Origin: Lophium mytilinum
Taxonomy: Eukaryota > Ascomycota > Dothideomycetes > Mytilinidiales > Mytilinidiaceae
Length of the DNA stretch: 64,000 nucleotides
Reading direction: 5' to 3'
Assembly (NCBI GenBank): GCA_010093605.1
Contig: MU004181.1
Coordinates: forward strand, 3,006,215 to 3,070,214
The notes beneath the pieces were generated by a model, which was not told where the DNA came from, ran no database searches, and saw only the letters and a program-made list of their open reading frames with translations. How positions within the stretch are numbered: the first letter of the stretch is position 1; each line of letters begins with the position of its first letter. A program made the translations under genes and the position numbers. This document shows positions 55,247 to 64,000 of the stretch, one piece after another.

Positions 55247-57549
55247 ATATGCACCGGCGTCCTCCCCTCCACCCAAACCCCCACAGCCGCATTCCCCTTC
55301 TCATCTGCGACAAATTCCCCTCCTACGCCCTCTTCCCATTTATACCTCATTCCCGGCTTCAGCCTTTGAATGCTTAGATAGAACGTGCCCTTTCCAGCGC
55401 CGTTATAGAGCACAAGATCCAAGTCCTCTCCACGGCTCCATGCCTTCGCGACCACAACCTCTGGGTAAGGCGCGTCGGCCAGTAACGGACCCTGAAACGT
55501 GTGCTCCGGCGGCCCGTGAAGCAGCGTATGACAAACATGTTTGTACCGTTGAAGCGAGCATTGGCGAAGGCCGTGTTGTTCAGCGTAGAGTTTCTTGCAG
55601 CGTAGGTCCCGCCGCAGCCGTCGGAGAGGAGGGGCCCGGCGGCTGCGGAGACGGACTCGGCGAGGTGGGATGCTAGGTCTCGGTCGCCTTTTTCTTTGGC
55701 GGCCATGTAGACCCTATGGGATTGTATTAGTAGGGTTTAATAGTCGAGCAATTGAGAAGAGGTTAAGAGATTTGATTGCTTACCAGGTCTTCCCGGGCAT
55801 TGCCTCAGGATGCATGGTGTACAGTCCAGCATCCACATGGTCTCCCGCGCCCAGCTTCAGACCAGTGGTCTTGCCATTCTCGTCTCTCTCGGTATGCTCT
55901 CTTTTTGTGATCGCCCAGAGTTGATCCGAATATTCCGGGAACACAGCCGCGCACTGTACTGCCGTCGACGCAGTTACACATGCACCCGAGATGGGCATCT
56001 GGATACCAGCCAACCCGGACCGAAGCGCCACAATGCTACCATCAGGAGTAGTGAAGTCAGAGTACCAGAGCCTTTTGAACTTCGAGAGGATATCACGGAG
56101 GCGGTCGGTTTTGAAGAAGCGGTCGTAGACAACGGCGCCTGGCATGCCATAAAGGTTCTGAGGCAAATCATATGAGAAGAGTAGCAACGAGGAGGTTCAG
56201 GGTACGTACGCAGATCGAATAGACCCAGTTCGGCTCGCAAGCGTAGAGGCAGAACCTCGCAGTCTCCCAGTTGCTCACTAGAGCGTCCATGATGGTATGG
56301 ATAGAGTGTGGATAGGAGTGGAAAGGGGTGACTTTGAAGACCAGGCTTCCGGGCTTCATTTATCGCAACTCTCGAGTGGTGGACGTGTACATCATTGAAG
56401 CCATCATGTACCATCCGGACAGCATGATGCTGGTATGAATTAGCAAAGCGCAGTACTAGGCCATACGTTAGGCACACGGATGTACCAGCACGACGGATTA
56501 GAAAAGTAGCATGACTTACTTCTCCCACTTGATAGGATCCCAATTTAATGAATGGCGTCCCCAAAACTCTTCCATAGCCCAATAATAGAGCACGCCCGGC
56601 TGCAATACTTTCTCTAGGGCAGCTCTTTGCGCCTCGCTCAACACGCCATGGTAGTTCGGCATGACCGAACACTGGAGAGACGAGAGAGCGTACACGATTT
56701 GGTACAGCGGATACCGATAGGCCCCTTCCCTGAACTGATCACGGTGGGTAAAGCCATTCCACGAATCAAGCGGTTGCCGGGTAAGGTTAATGAGGTACCG
56801 CATTGCACTGATCTCGCCCTCGTTCAATTCGCGCGATCCTGGTACCTCCTCCTTCACCGTCGCCTCGCGAATCTGCTCGCAGCTTCGGATTTCGGTCTCG
56901 ATGTGCTTATTTCGCTCGAGCCGTTGAGATTCTTGGCGGAGGGCGTAGCTTCTGTTTGTCTTTAAGATGAGTCCGAGGATAGTGAGACCAGCCGCAGCAG
57001 CTATGCCATAGGCTGGTTTTAGAAGAGAATCTTGGTCCATGTCTCGCGCCTTGCAAGCCGCTATAGTCGCAGACCCAAGGTAAACACCGGCTGGAAACTG
57101 TATCATCCCAGCCCAGAACCAAAGAAACACTGCAATCGGCGCAAAGATCTGTTCGCATGTGAGACATTTGCTCTTGAGGATAAGAAGCAACTGACTGTGT
57201 TCAAGATGAAACCTAGAATGCCCCAACCACCAAGAGCCAGATAACCAGCTCCAGGAAATACGGCCCGGAATCAGGTTTAGTAGATTCTAGCTTTCTATTT
57301 TGACATACCAAGACCAGCACCAAATGCACGCACTGGGGCGGAATCCGAATAGAACCAACAACCCGACCCCACGGTTGCAGCGGCTAGATACATCTTCAGC
57401 ATTCTGTATGCCGTCCATCTCGTAACAGGCCCGAACGTGTTTTTCTTTGGAAACAAGTAGGACTCGGCTTCGGCGTCGAGCTTCTTCGATGTAGTTTGGG
57501 CCTTACCACCATTCGGAGCTTCTTGCAGCGATCCGTTTGACGTCGCCAT
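55231..57549 (-). pseudogene. Linalool dehydratase/isomerase (LDI)-family protein, disrupted
   Basis: Six exons were reconstructed: 57549-57309, 57248-57196, 57148-56520, 56429-56210, 56157-55784, 55713-55231. The N-terminus has several membrane segments (IFAPIAVFLWFWAGM, IAAAAGLTILGLIL). The LDI-type domain follows: YPLYQIVYALSSLQCSVMPN, YYWAMEEFWGRHSLNWDPIK, PFHSYPHSIHTIMDALVSNW, CLYACEPNWVYSIC, LYGMPGAVVYDRFF and GLKLGAGDHVDAGLYTMHPE. Bacterial LDI interconverts linalool, geraniol and myrcene; the fungal members are uncharacterised. Lesions seen directly: an in-frame TAA at 56362-56360 between TTRELR and MKPGSLVF, and a one-base loss near 55540 between FNGTNMFV and HTLLHGPPEHTFQ. The summed exon length is one base short of a multiple of three, as expected for a single-base deletion. 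Sequencing error is the alternative. Confidence 0.75.
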
Positions 57550-58883
57550 TGTTGTATAACGAAGACTCAGAAGCAAGAAGCTGGTCTTCGGAATGTTGAA
57601 ATGTTACTTCATGTAGTAAGACGAGGAAAGGAAGTGATGATACTAGAATACTTAGAAACGGAACTTAGAGTTTCCGAAAACGAATAGATCTAAGTAGCGC
57701 GAACATTGATCCTGGAAAGATCAATCGACAAATAGGGTATGCGGGGATACCTACCTAGGAAGCATGCTTTCTCCACGATGATTGGTGGTTTTTTCAAGCT
57801 CTGCATAATAAGTGATGGACTCCCCCGCATTTTCGATCCGACTCAGTGCAAGCTGACTCCGCATTCGGAGACACTTGCAATCTGTGTACACGGGGTTGAC
57901 GTTGTCTGGAGGACCCTCGCGAGTTTCCTAGCAGTGCAAAATGCCGCAATTATTCCTTATTCGGAACGCTGAAAGTACCATGAAGCTCCCCAAGCAGTGG
58001 TAACCGAGTGTACGGATTTCTATGACAAGTCATTGTAGCAACAGCTCATATAAGGTTCCGCTAGATTGCTTTGAACATCAGTTTCCCACTGTTTGGGGTG
58101 CCTTACAATGCTTTCCATCTTCCGAGTACGATGTCAAGGTTGATACGACGGGAATCAAACTGCTTTTTGGCTGACTAGCGACTTACTAACCAGGCCACCC
58201 TTCACAGTGGTGTCGAGTAATCAAAGGTGGAGCTCATATAGTTGTATATCGGTTCTACGGTGCTTTGCATCTTCTTACTATCATGTCAAGGTTGATACGA
58301 TGAAAATCAGACTACTTCTTAACTTACTAGCGACTTACTAACCAGGCCACCCTGCACAGTGGTGACGAGTGATCAAGAGTGGAGCCCGCGTAGTGGAATA
58401 ACAGACCTACAGTGCTTTCCATCTTCCGAGTACGATGTCAAGGTTGAAACGATGGGGATTAGACTGCCTCTTGACATACTACCTACCTACTAGCTAGGCC
58501 ACCCTTCACAGTGGTATCGAGTGATCAAGGGTGGAGCCCGTGCAGTGCTATATCAGTGTATCTAACATTAAGACCTAGTACTATACGCATCATCACGAAT
58601 GGCCAAGCCGAGGGGTCAGTTCAGGTTTAGCATGGCTACTTGTTATCATTGGGAGTTTTAGTCCTTGTTGTGCTATCCAACCGCTAGGTTTGCTTCACTA
58701 TTAAAGTCCCAAAAGCTCACAAAAGTAACCGCCGCCGCCGGCTTGCTCGCTACCACGCAGAGGCCCCTATTAGTACCGCTGAAGAGCACACTATGCTATG
58801 TCAATATCACAATCCTCTAAAGCATTGGGTATCTGGAGGATGGTGCAAAAGGAAGAAATGGAGGAATTTGTGATACAATTACC
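57550..58883. other. Repeat-bearing spacer between LDI pseudogene and BCS1-like gene
   Basis: Holds the three-copy ~151-bp array at about 58105-58560 (listed separately) and a possible diverged edge copy near 57990 (GCAGTGGTAACCGAGTG). No gene recognised. Confidence 0.5.
58105..58560 (+). repeat. Dispersed ~151-bp tandem repeat, locus B (three copies)
   Basis: Three consecutive copies of a unit that runs CTTTCCATCTTCCGAGTACG, ATGTCAAGGTTGATACGA, ACTTACTAACCAGGCCACCC, TTCACAGTGGTGTCGAGTGA and AGTGGAGCCCG. The CTTT(C/G)CAT landmark starts at about 58111, 58263 and 58414, and (T/G)CACAGTGG at 58202, 58354 and 58506, a period of 151-152 bp. The copies differ by roughly 10-20 percent and carry no shared open frame. 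The same unit occurs at 22860-23080 in the same orientation. Confidence 0.88.
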
Positions 58884-60845
58884 TTACAACGACTTTGACT
58901 TCGTCTCCGTGGCCGACTCCGCACCCGCCGTGGTGTCATCATCCGCCGTAATCGGGTCAGCCACAACGCTTGACGTGGAGAATCCGGTGAAACTAGTATC
59001 CGTTCTGTGGTGCTCCTCTGATGCACGTCTCTTGTAAGCGTCCCAGGTAGGCAAGAAGCCTTGAGACGCTGCGCCTGGTCCTTCGAGTAGAAACTTTTCC
59101 AGCGATGACTCGGTGAACTCAGGCAACCCAGTCGACTCAAGAACAGCCTCCTTGGCCTTTCCCTTGGTATCAGCCTTCGGACCGCTACTGCTCGCTTCGG
59201 CCTTGGCGCTGTCCTTCGAGGGTTCGGCGGGCTTTCCAATCTTGGTCTGCATCTTCTCGAACGCTTTGGATCCATCCCTTGATTCCAGCGTCTTTGCAAT
59301 CCAATCTTCAACTTCCGCCAAGGACTTCTGGGGGTTCTTCGTGTTGACAAGGAAGCCCTGTACTTCGGCAGGCGTGATCTGACCTTCCGGGAATTTCTCC
59401 GAGAACTCCACAGCCATCTTCCTCAGCTCTTCCTCCTTCAGTTTCTTGTCTACTAACCAAATGGCATGCTCTTCATCGCCATTCCTGTCTCGGGAGAACA
59501 TACGCATGAAGATGTCCTCGGCACTCTTCTTAGTCACAGGCCCGAAATAAACCGTCTGGTCAATGCGGCCCGGGCGGATCAGAGCCTTATCGAGCTTCTC
59601 CGGAGTATTAGTAGTCATGATCAGAACGCGGCCTTCTTGGGAGGTGGTCCCGTCGATAGCATTTAGCAGTCCACTCAGCGTGACCCGAGCCGTATTGTCC
59701 TGATAGTGGGATTGCTCCGTCCCAGACTCGTTGTTGTGCTCCCGAGTAATACCAGCCGAGTCAATATCCTCCAAGAGGACGATACATTTGGGAGGAAGCG
59801 CAGCGAACAATTGGTCGAGCTCAGTGTCCCCAAGGCCTTGGCCAGAAAGAGTATAGAGCTCCAATTTGAAGTGTCCAGCGAGTGCGAAACACATAGACGT
59901 CTTCCCGGTGCCTGGAGGGCCGTGGAAGAGATACCCTCGGCGATACGGAATGCCACGGCGGCCGTATGAGCGTCTAGCTGTAGGGTGAAGATAGCCGTGG
60001 AGATCCTCGACAAGGGCAGCCTTGAGTGTCTCATCCATGTCGATTGTATCAAGTGGTCTGTCCGGCTTCAGGATTGGATCTGACCAGCATGCGGCCCGTC
60101 CTCCGTTCTTGATATGGATGGTTGTCAGCGCAGTGCGCGTCTTCTCTTCGAAGTCCTTGCACTCCTGAATGAAGCGCTTGAGGGGCGCGGTAGTCCTGCC
60201 GACGGAGAATATCACAATGTCTCCTCCTAAGCCTTTTCCAAAGAAGGCACCGTGTCCAGCTCCGTGTTGCACGTACATGAAGGGACGCAATCCGTACCAA
60301 AACCACTGCGTGCCGATTGCAGGCGAATACGTAACAGTCGGAACTTTCTCATCAAAGTCGGATGGGTTGTAGGCGTAGGTTTGAGCCATTCCGTACATCG
60401 CATTGTATTTGCGATATGGGTCGTTCGCAGTGTCGTCGTTCTTGCTGGACTTGGCGGCCATATGTAGAGCGCCCTTCTCGATAACGTGGACAGCCATCCA
60501 GCTGGTCACCTCACGATACAACCGGTCGTTGGGGGAGATTGTGACTGAAGCACAGCAGAACCTCAAAAGTAGGCTCTTGATCTCTTGCTCTAGGTATCTT
60601 CCCACCTGAGTAGCCATCGTAAAGAAGATAGCACGCGACACGAGAGACGTGATATCGTACCGGAAATACTGGAGGAATAGCTGTCGCATGATGGAAAAGC
60701 CCGGGATGATGGCATCTAGAATGAGCGTGCTTGATGCTAGTTCGCCTGCATTGCCCTTGCTAGCCAGTTGGACGCCTGCGAGCTGGAGAGCGGTCGCCAT
60801 GTTGAAGCCTTTTTTGGCTGATCGAGAAGGCCGAAAGCCGTCCAT
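58884..60845 (-). CDS. BCS1-like mitochondrial-type AAA ATPase
   Basis: Single exon. ATGs at 60845 and 60800 (the latter in a CAACATGG context) give 653 or 638 residues. The N-terminal membrane segment and BCS1_N domain (PGFSIMRQLFLQYFRYDITS, NDRLYREVTSWM, GTQWFWYGLRPFMYV) precede the AAA module: GYLFHGPPGTGKTSMCFALA (Walker A), KCIVLLEDIDSAG (Walker B), VLIMTTNTPEKLDKALIRPG and GRIDQTVYFG. Yeast Bcs1 translocates the Rieske protein for complex III assembly. Filamentous fungi also have several BCS1-like paralogues. The long Ser/Ala/Lys-rich C-terminal extension (about 120 residues) and the VTKKSAEDIF region suggest such a paralogue rather than the Bcs1 orthologue. Confidence 0.88.
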   Translation of the reverse strand: MDGFRPSRSAKKGFNMATALQLAGVQLASKGNAGELASSTLILDAIIPGFSIMRQLFLQYFRYDITSLVSRAIFFTMATQVGRYLEQEIKSLLLRFCCASVTISPNDRLYREVTSWMAVHVIEKGALHMAAKSSKNDDTANDPYRKYNAMYGMAQTYAYNPSDFDEKVPTVTYSPAIGTQWFWYGLRPFMYVQHGAGHGAFFGKGLGGDIVIFSVGRTTAPLKRFIQECKDFEEKTRTALTTIHIKNGGRAACWSDPILKPDRPLDTIDMDETLKAALVEDLHGYLHPTARRSYGRRGIPYRRGYLFHGPPGTGKTSMCFALAGHFKLELYTLSGQGLGDTELDQLFAALPPKCIVLLEDIDSAGITREHNNESGTEQSHYQDNTARVTLSGLLNAIDGTTSQEGRVLIMTTNTPEKLDKALIRPGRIDQTVYFGPVTKKSAEDIFMRMFSRDRNGDEEHAIWLVDKKLKEEELRKMAVEFSEKFPEGQITPAEVQGFLVNTKNPQKSLAEVEDWIAKTLESRDGSKAFEKMQTKIGKPAEPSKDSAKAEASSSGPKADTKGKAKEAVLESTGLPEFTESSLEKFLLEGPGAASQGFLPTWDAYKRRASEEHHRTDTSFTGFSTSSVVADPITADDDTTAGAESATETKSKSL

Positions 60846-62070
60846 TGCTGATCGAGAAGACCGAAGGCCGAAACGAGCAGACGATGATGATACAGCTATG
60901 TCGCTAGCACTGCAGCACCGCGTCGAGGAAGGGTGTTGTGGGGTGTGCGATGAGCGGACGAAGGAAAGAGTGGGGCTAGGCGGAAGAAAGATATGACGCG
61001 TTGCGGTGACGCGCAAACAGACCGCCGTAGAATCTCGCTTCGGTGAAGAAGTGATCAGTCTATGGGAATCCACAGCATTCGAAAGAACTCTGAACGTCTT
61101 CCACGCAGTGGTTTGTTAAGTCTTTTGCCTAAGTCGGCCACAGTTGCTTGATGTGCTTCCAAGCACCATCTAGAGTCCAGATAAGAAGGATATAGGGTTT
61201 TGAAGAACCTGTGACTTATATAAGCGGTCTCAGGCGACCACAGAGAATCGCACACCGCCGGCGGGCCGGCAACGCAATGTCTAGATCTATCTCAAACTTT
61301 TGAAGTACCCGATACGACCAGAACAAGAGACATGGTGTATACGAATTTAGGATAGGACACAGGAACCGCACTTTACTTTCGGGCTGCATCGCCAATACTA
61401 AAAGACCCCGAGATGGCCCTTGTGACGTGACCGGACATGAACGAAGACCTACTATATACTCGAAAAGACAGATGCCCATCGGTTCCATCAGATAACGCTC
61501 CATCTTTCAAGTGCATCCAGCACGACCAGAGGTGTTTAAGATTCCGAAGCTTGGCCTTGGGCAAGAATGCATCAAAAATGGCGTGCCTCCAAATCGTGTG
61601 AAACGACCCAGAAGTGAAGGCGGGCCTCAATTTAACTCACACTTGCTAGTTCTATATACGATGGAAACACAGAACGAGAGGCCTAGATGGACTGGGCTCG
61701 GAACCGGGTACCATTGATGGAAGGCAATGAAATTTGTCTGCTAAAGGGTTCGTTCGGTTGAGGTTGAAACGAATGCTGCTTACATAATCTTGGGGGCCCG
61801 CAGTCACGCCCCTTGGGCCTGAAGACGATTTTATGGGGCCGTGCATTTGACGATTCAATTAATGGGATCTACGAATTGATGGAAATAAACCGCGGCCAAC
61901 AACGCCACCCATGAAAAGCTTCTCGGTTTGCCATATCACCAAACGCCCGCTCGTTAGAAACTAGCGTTCCGACCTAATCAACGCATACATCCAGATTACA
62001 GTATCGCCCAATTTCTAGAGACCATTCTATCCGCCAAAAAACTACGACAAAAGCGCGCTATTCTTCGCGA
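60846..62070. other. Spacer upstream of BCS1-like gene, downstream of phosphotransferase gene
   Basis: The first 230 bp keep the BCS1-like frame open but without ATG, and include an imperfect duplication around 60820-60890 (CTGATCGAGAAG twice). The rest shows no gene or repeat. Confidence 0.4.
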
Positions 62071-63645
62071 TCATTTTCCTTTCTTCTCCGCTTGTTCCTT
62101 GCCCTGGGGATACTTGATCGTCAAACACCAGATATCTAAATAATCGCATATAGCGAAGATGACATCAACGACAAAGCTGCCATGGACACCAATGCCTAAG
62201 CCAAGACATAAGAACACAAAGGCGACCTGGTAGGTACCGTCACCGAGTGCGCTTGGCCAACCGAAGCCTACATTCTGCTGCAGGAATGGGCCGAGTGAGT
62301 CGATGACCCCGTAAGCTAAGGGGAAGATGAGGACGTTGCCACGGGGGAAGCGAGACTTGGTAAGGTGCGAGATGATCATGCGGCCAACAGAGTAAGCGTT
62401 GATGAGGCCGACGAAGAAGATGAAGGGGACCAAATGGTGGTGCAGGATCTCGGGTTGCAGCTTTAGGTAGATTGGAACAAGGGTCCAGACGGTGAAGAAG
62501 GGTGCGAGACCGAGGAGGGCGACGCGGGCTTGCTGGCCACGTTCACGGCGGGCTTTCATGACGTTTTGGGCGCTGTTATGTGTTAGAAGCTGTCAGGGGC
62601 GAGGGAAGTAACACGGAAGCTTACCTAGAAATTGTGTTGAAAACTAGCACGGAACCGCCTTGGACCATGTACCATTCATCCCATGCAAGATTGTAGATGT
62701 AGTCAGGGATGATGCTAAGGTGTGGTATGCCAACGGTCTCAAACAGTGACTGCTGCCAGAAGCTCCCTCCTCCGACGAACGCGGTGAAACCGTAGACAGT
62801 GCACAGAATGAGTAAGCCTTCGACCGGCCCAGATATGACACCAAGAGTCAAAGTATGCGTATGGTACTCGTCCCAAGTTTGCACATAGAAAGTCAGGGAA
62901 GCTATCGTAATGTGAATAATAGAGTCGACTAGTGGAATGAGTTATATACGTACAACCGAAGAGCACCAACATTGACTTCCATCCTTGGCCCAAGTTCATG
63001 CAGGCCGAGAATATTAGGCATTCAAGAGTTGTGTTGAGAGCGTCGACACCTGGTCATCTCGTTAGCCGAATTCTAAAGCTGGTTTATAATATCGTTATGC
63101 CCACCATGATCGAATAGCTCTCCCAAAGGCCCACTCTGGCCTGTCCTCCTGGCCTGTGTGCCATCAACGGCATCGAACGTCTGATATAGGAACAGGCCTA
63201 TCGACCAGCTCGCATACACCCACGGAGGACAGTCCTGGTCCAGGCCGGGTGTGTACCACAGGAGGGTGAGGAAATTGGCAATGACGAAGCTGAAGCCGGT
63301 AAGGGTAATCTAGTGCAAGGCAAATATATCAGCATGCGATTCGGTCCTGATTGTTTCGTGTCCGAGCTACAAGATCGTCGTTCGAGGAATAACATAAAGG
63401 ATGCATACCAGGTTGGGCCTGTGGAAGCGTTAGCTGATGGCCTTGTAAATTTCTCTAACTTCGAGGAACTGCAGGAGCAGATTCTGGAGAGAGTATAATA
63501 CTTACGCCATGCTCTTAGGAAAGCACTTGATGACCACATTATTGTAGAACGGCTTCATAATATACTTGGATACAGGACTATGGTCGACTCCCGAGTACTT
63601 GTACTCTTTGAGCCTCGGGAGCTTGTCCTGCCGAATGTAAACCAT
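62071..63645 (-). CDS. EPT1: Ethanolamine/choline phosphotransferase (CDP-alcohol phosphotransferase)
   Basis: Last step of the Kennedy pathway: transfers phosphoethanolamine or phosphocholine from the CDP-alcohol to diacylglycerol in the ER. Six exons (63645-63506, 63418-63409, 63309-63105, 63049-62954, 62901-62625, 62572-62071) give 409 residues. Exon 2 is a 10-nt microexon that restores CFPKSMAPNLITLTGF. The catalytic motif DG-x2-AR-x8-G-x3-D-x3-D is complete: [26 protein letters not shown]. Seven or more hydrophobic segments follow and the tail is basic (KYPQGKEQAEKKGK). Whether it prefers ethanolamine or choline cannot be told; yeast CPT1 is the other candidate name. Confidence 0.94.
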
Positions 63646-64000
63646 CGTGAATGACTGCTATAATACAGATCAAAAAGTGGTGGTTAACAATGCGAAGAGG
63701 GGAAGTGGTGATAGAAGGGAGGGACAGGTGCGCGATATTTCGAGGTGGTGGGTTTCCAGTTTTCGCGTTCACCTCCGCGTTTCGTTGTTCCGATGACGCA
63801 CGTGGGGCGGCTCACAGCAAGATATTATCAGGCCAGCACGAAACGTCAAGTTAGAACAGCAGAAGTTACATGTCAGTTTATTTGTAGTTGGTATCCATAT
63901 GATTGGTATCGTTATTTTCATATTTTGATACCGGAAGCCTTCCGGAGATATCGCTGAAGCTGCTAATCTACACTTGACTGTCGTCCGCTCTCGCGCCTCC
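63646..64000. other. Right-edge flank upstream of the phosphotransferase gene
   Basis: Promoter side of EPT1/CPT1. No other gene can be supported in the last 355 bp. Confidence 0.4.

Noticed and set aside
1-64000. tRNA, rRNA genes or CRISPR arrays
   Set aside because: I scanned for B-box-like GGTTCGAATCC and its complement and saw no convincing cloverleaf. Direct repeats found are contiguous tandem units, not spacer-separated, and the organism is a fungus.

Overview
This is about 64 kb of nuclear DNA from a filamentous ascomycete (Pezizomycotina, most likely a Dothideomycete). The evidence is short GT-AG introns (mostly 45-120 bp) with CTAAC/CTGAC-like branch points, a chitin synthase, an ERG24 sterol C14-reductase, Yae1, fungal-only families such as DUF3669, and compact genes on both strands with no operons. 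Most exon structures below were built by hand from splice signals, reading phase and family conservation. There is no transcript evidence.

Layout: 1-1251 holds the 5' half of a class I/II chitin synthase (cut by the left edge). 2673-3339 is a low-molecular-weight tyrosine phosphatase. 4674-7924 is a VIT/vWA protein with an FG-rich tail. 8789-9989 is V-ATPase subunit d (VMA6). 10740-14176 is eIF5B. 14609-15719 is a peroxisomal enoyl-CoA isomerase. 16638-18671 is a mitochondrial ABC1/ADCK kinase-like protein, divergent from YAE1 (18907-19584). 20736-28835 is more accessory: two orphan genes (one with a duplicated exon-intron unit), a DUF3669 gene, a broken Ras-like GTPase, a transposase-type HTH remnant and a GH5 glucosidase. 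29340-30911 is ERG24, divergent from an MRH-domain receptor-like gene (31335-32628). 33595-35066 is the mitochondrial ADP/ATP carrier. 35745-38559 holds a small disordered protein and an aldehyde dehydrogenase, convergent.

From 38.6 to 48.4 kb the window is gene-poor, with one disordered protein and one HELTH zincin-like gene. 48496-52781 is a large GTPase of the nuclear SLIP-GC/dynamin-like type, and 54011-54466 is complex III subunit QCR8. 54.6-57.6 kb carries a decayed pair: an aspartic-peptidase tail fragment and a linalool dehydratase/isomerase-family gene with a nonsense codon and a frameshift. 58884-60845 is a BCS1-like AAA ATPase and 62071-63645 an ethanolamine/choline phosphotransferase.

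Most genes are unrelated housekeeping functions (energy: VMA6, AAC, QCR8; lipid: ECI, ERG24, EPT/CPT; wall: CHS; translation: eIF5B, Yae1), so I see no biosynthetic cluster. The less ordinary content is: a tandem repeat of about 151 bp present at two loci 35 kb apart in the same orientation; a 110-residue orphan gene built from a duplicated 66-nt exon plus two 80-nt introns that both appear to use GC donors; the SLIP-GC-like GTPase; and several decaying genes next to the repeats.
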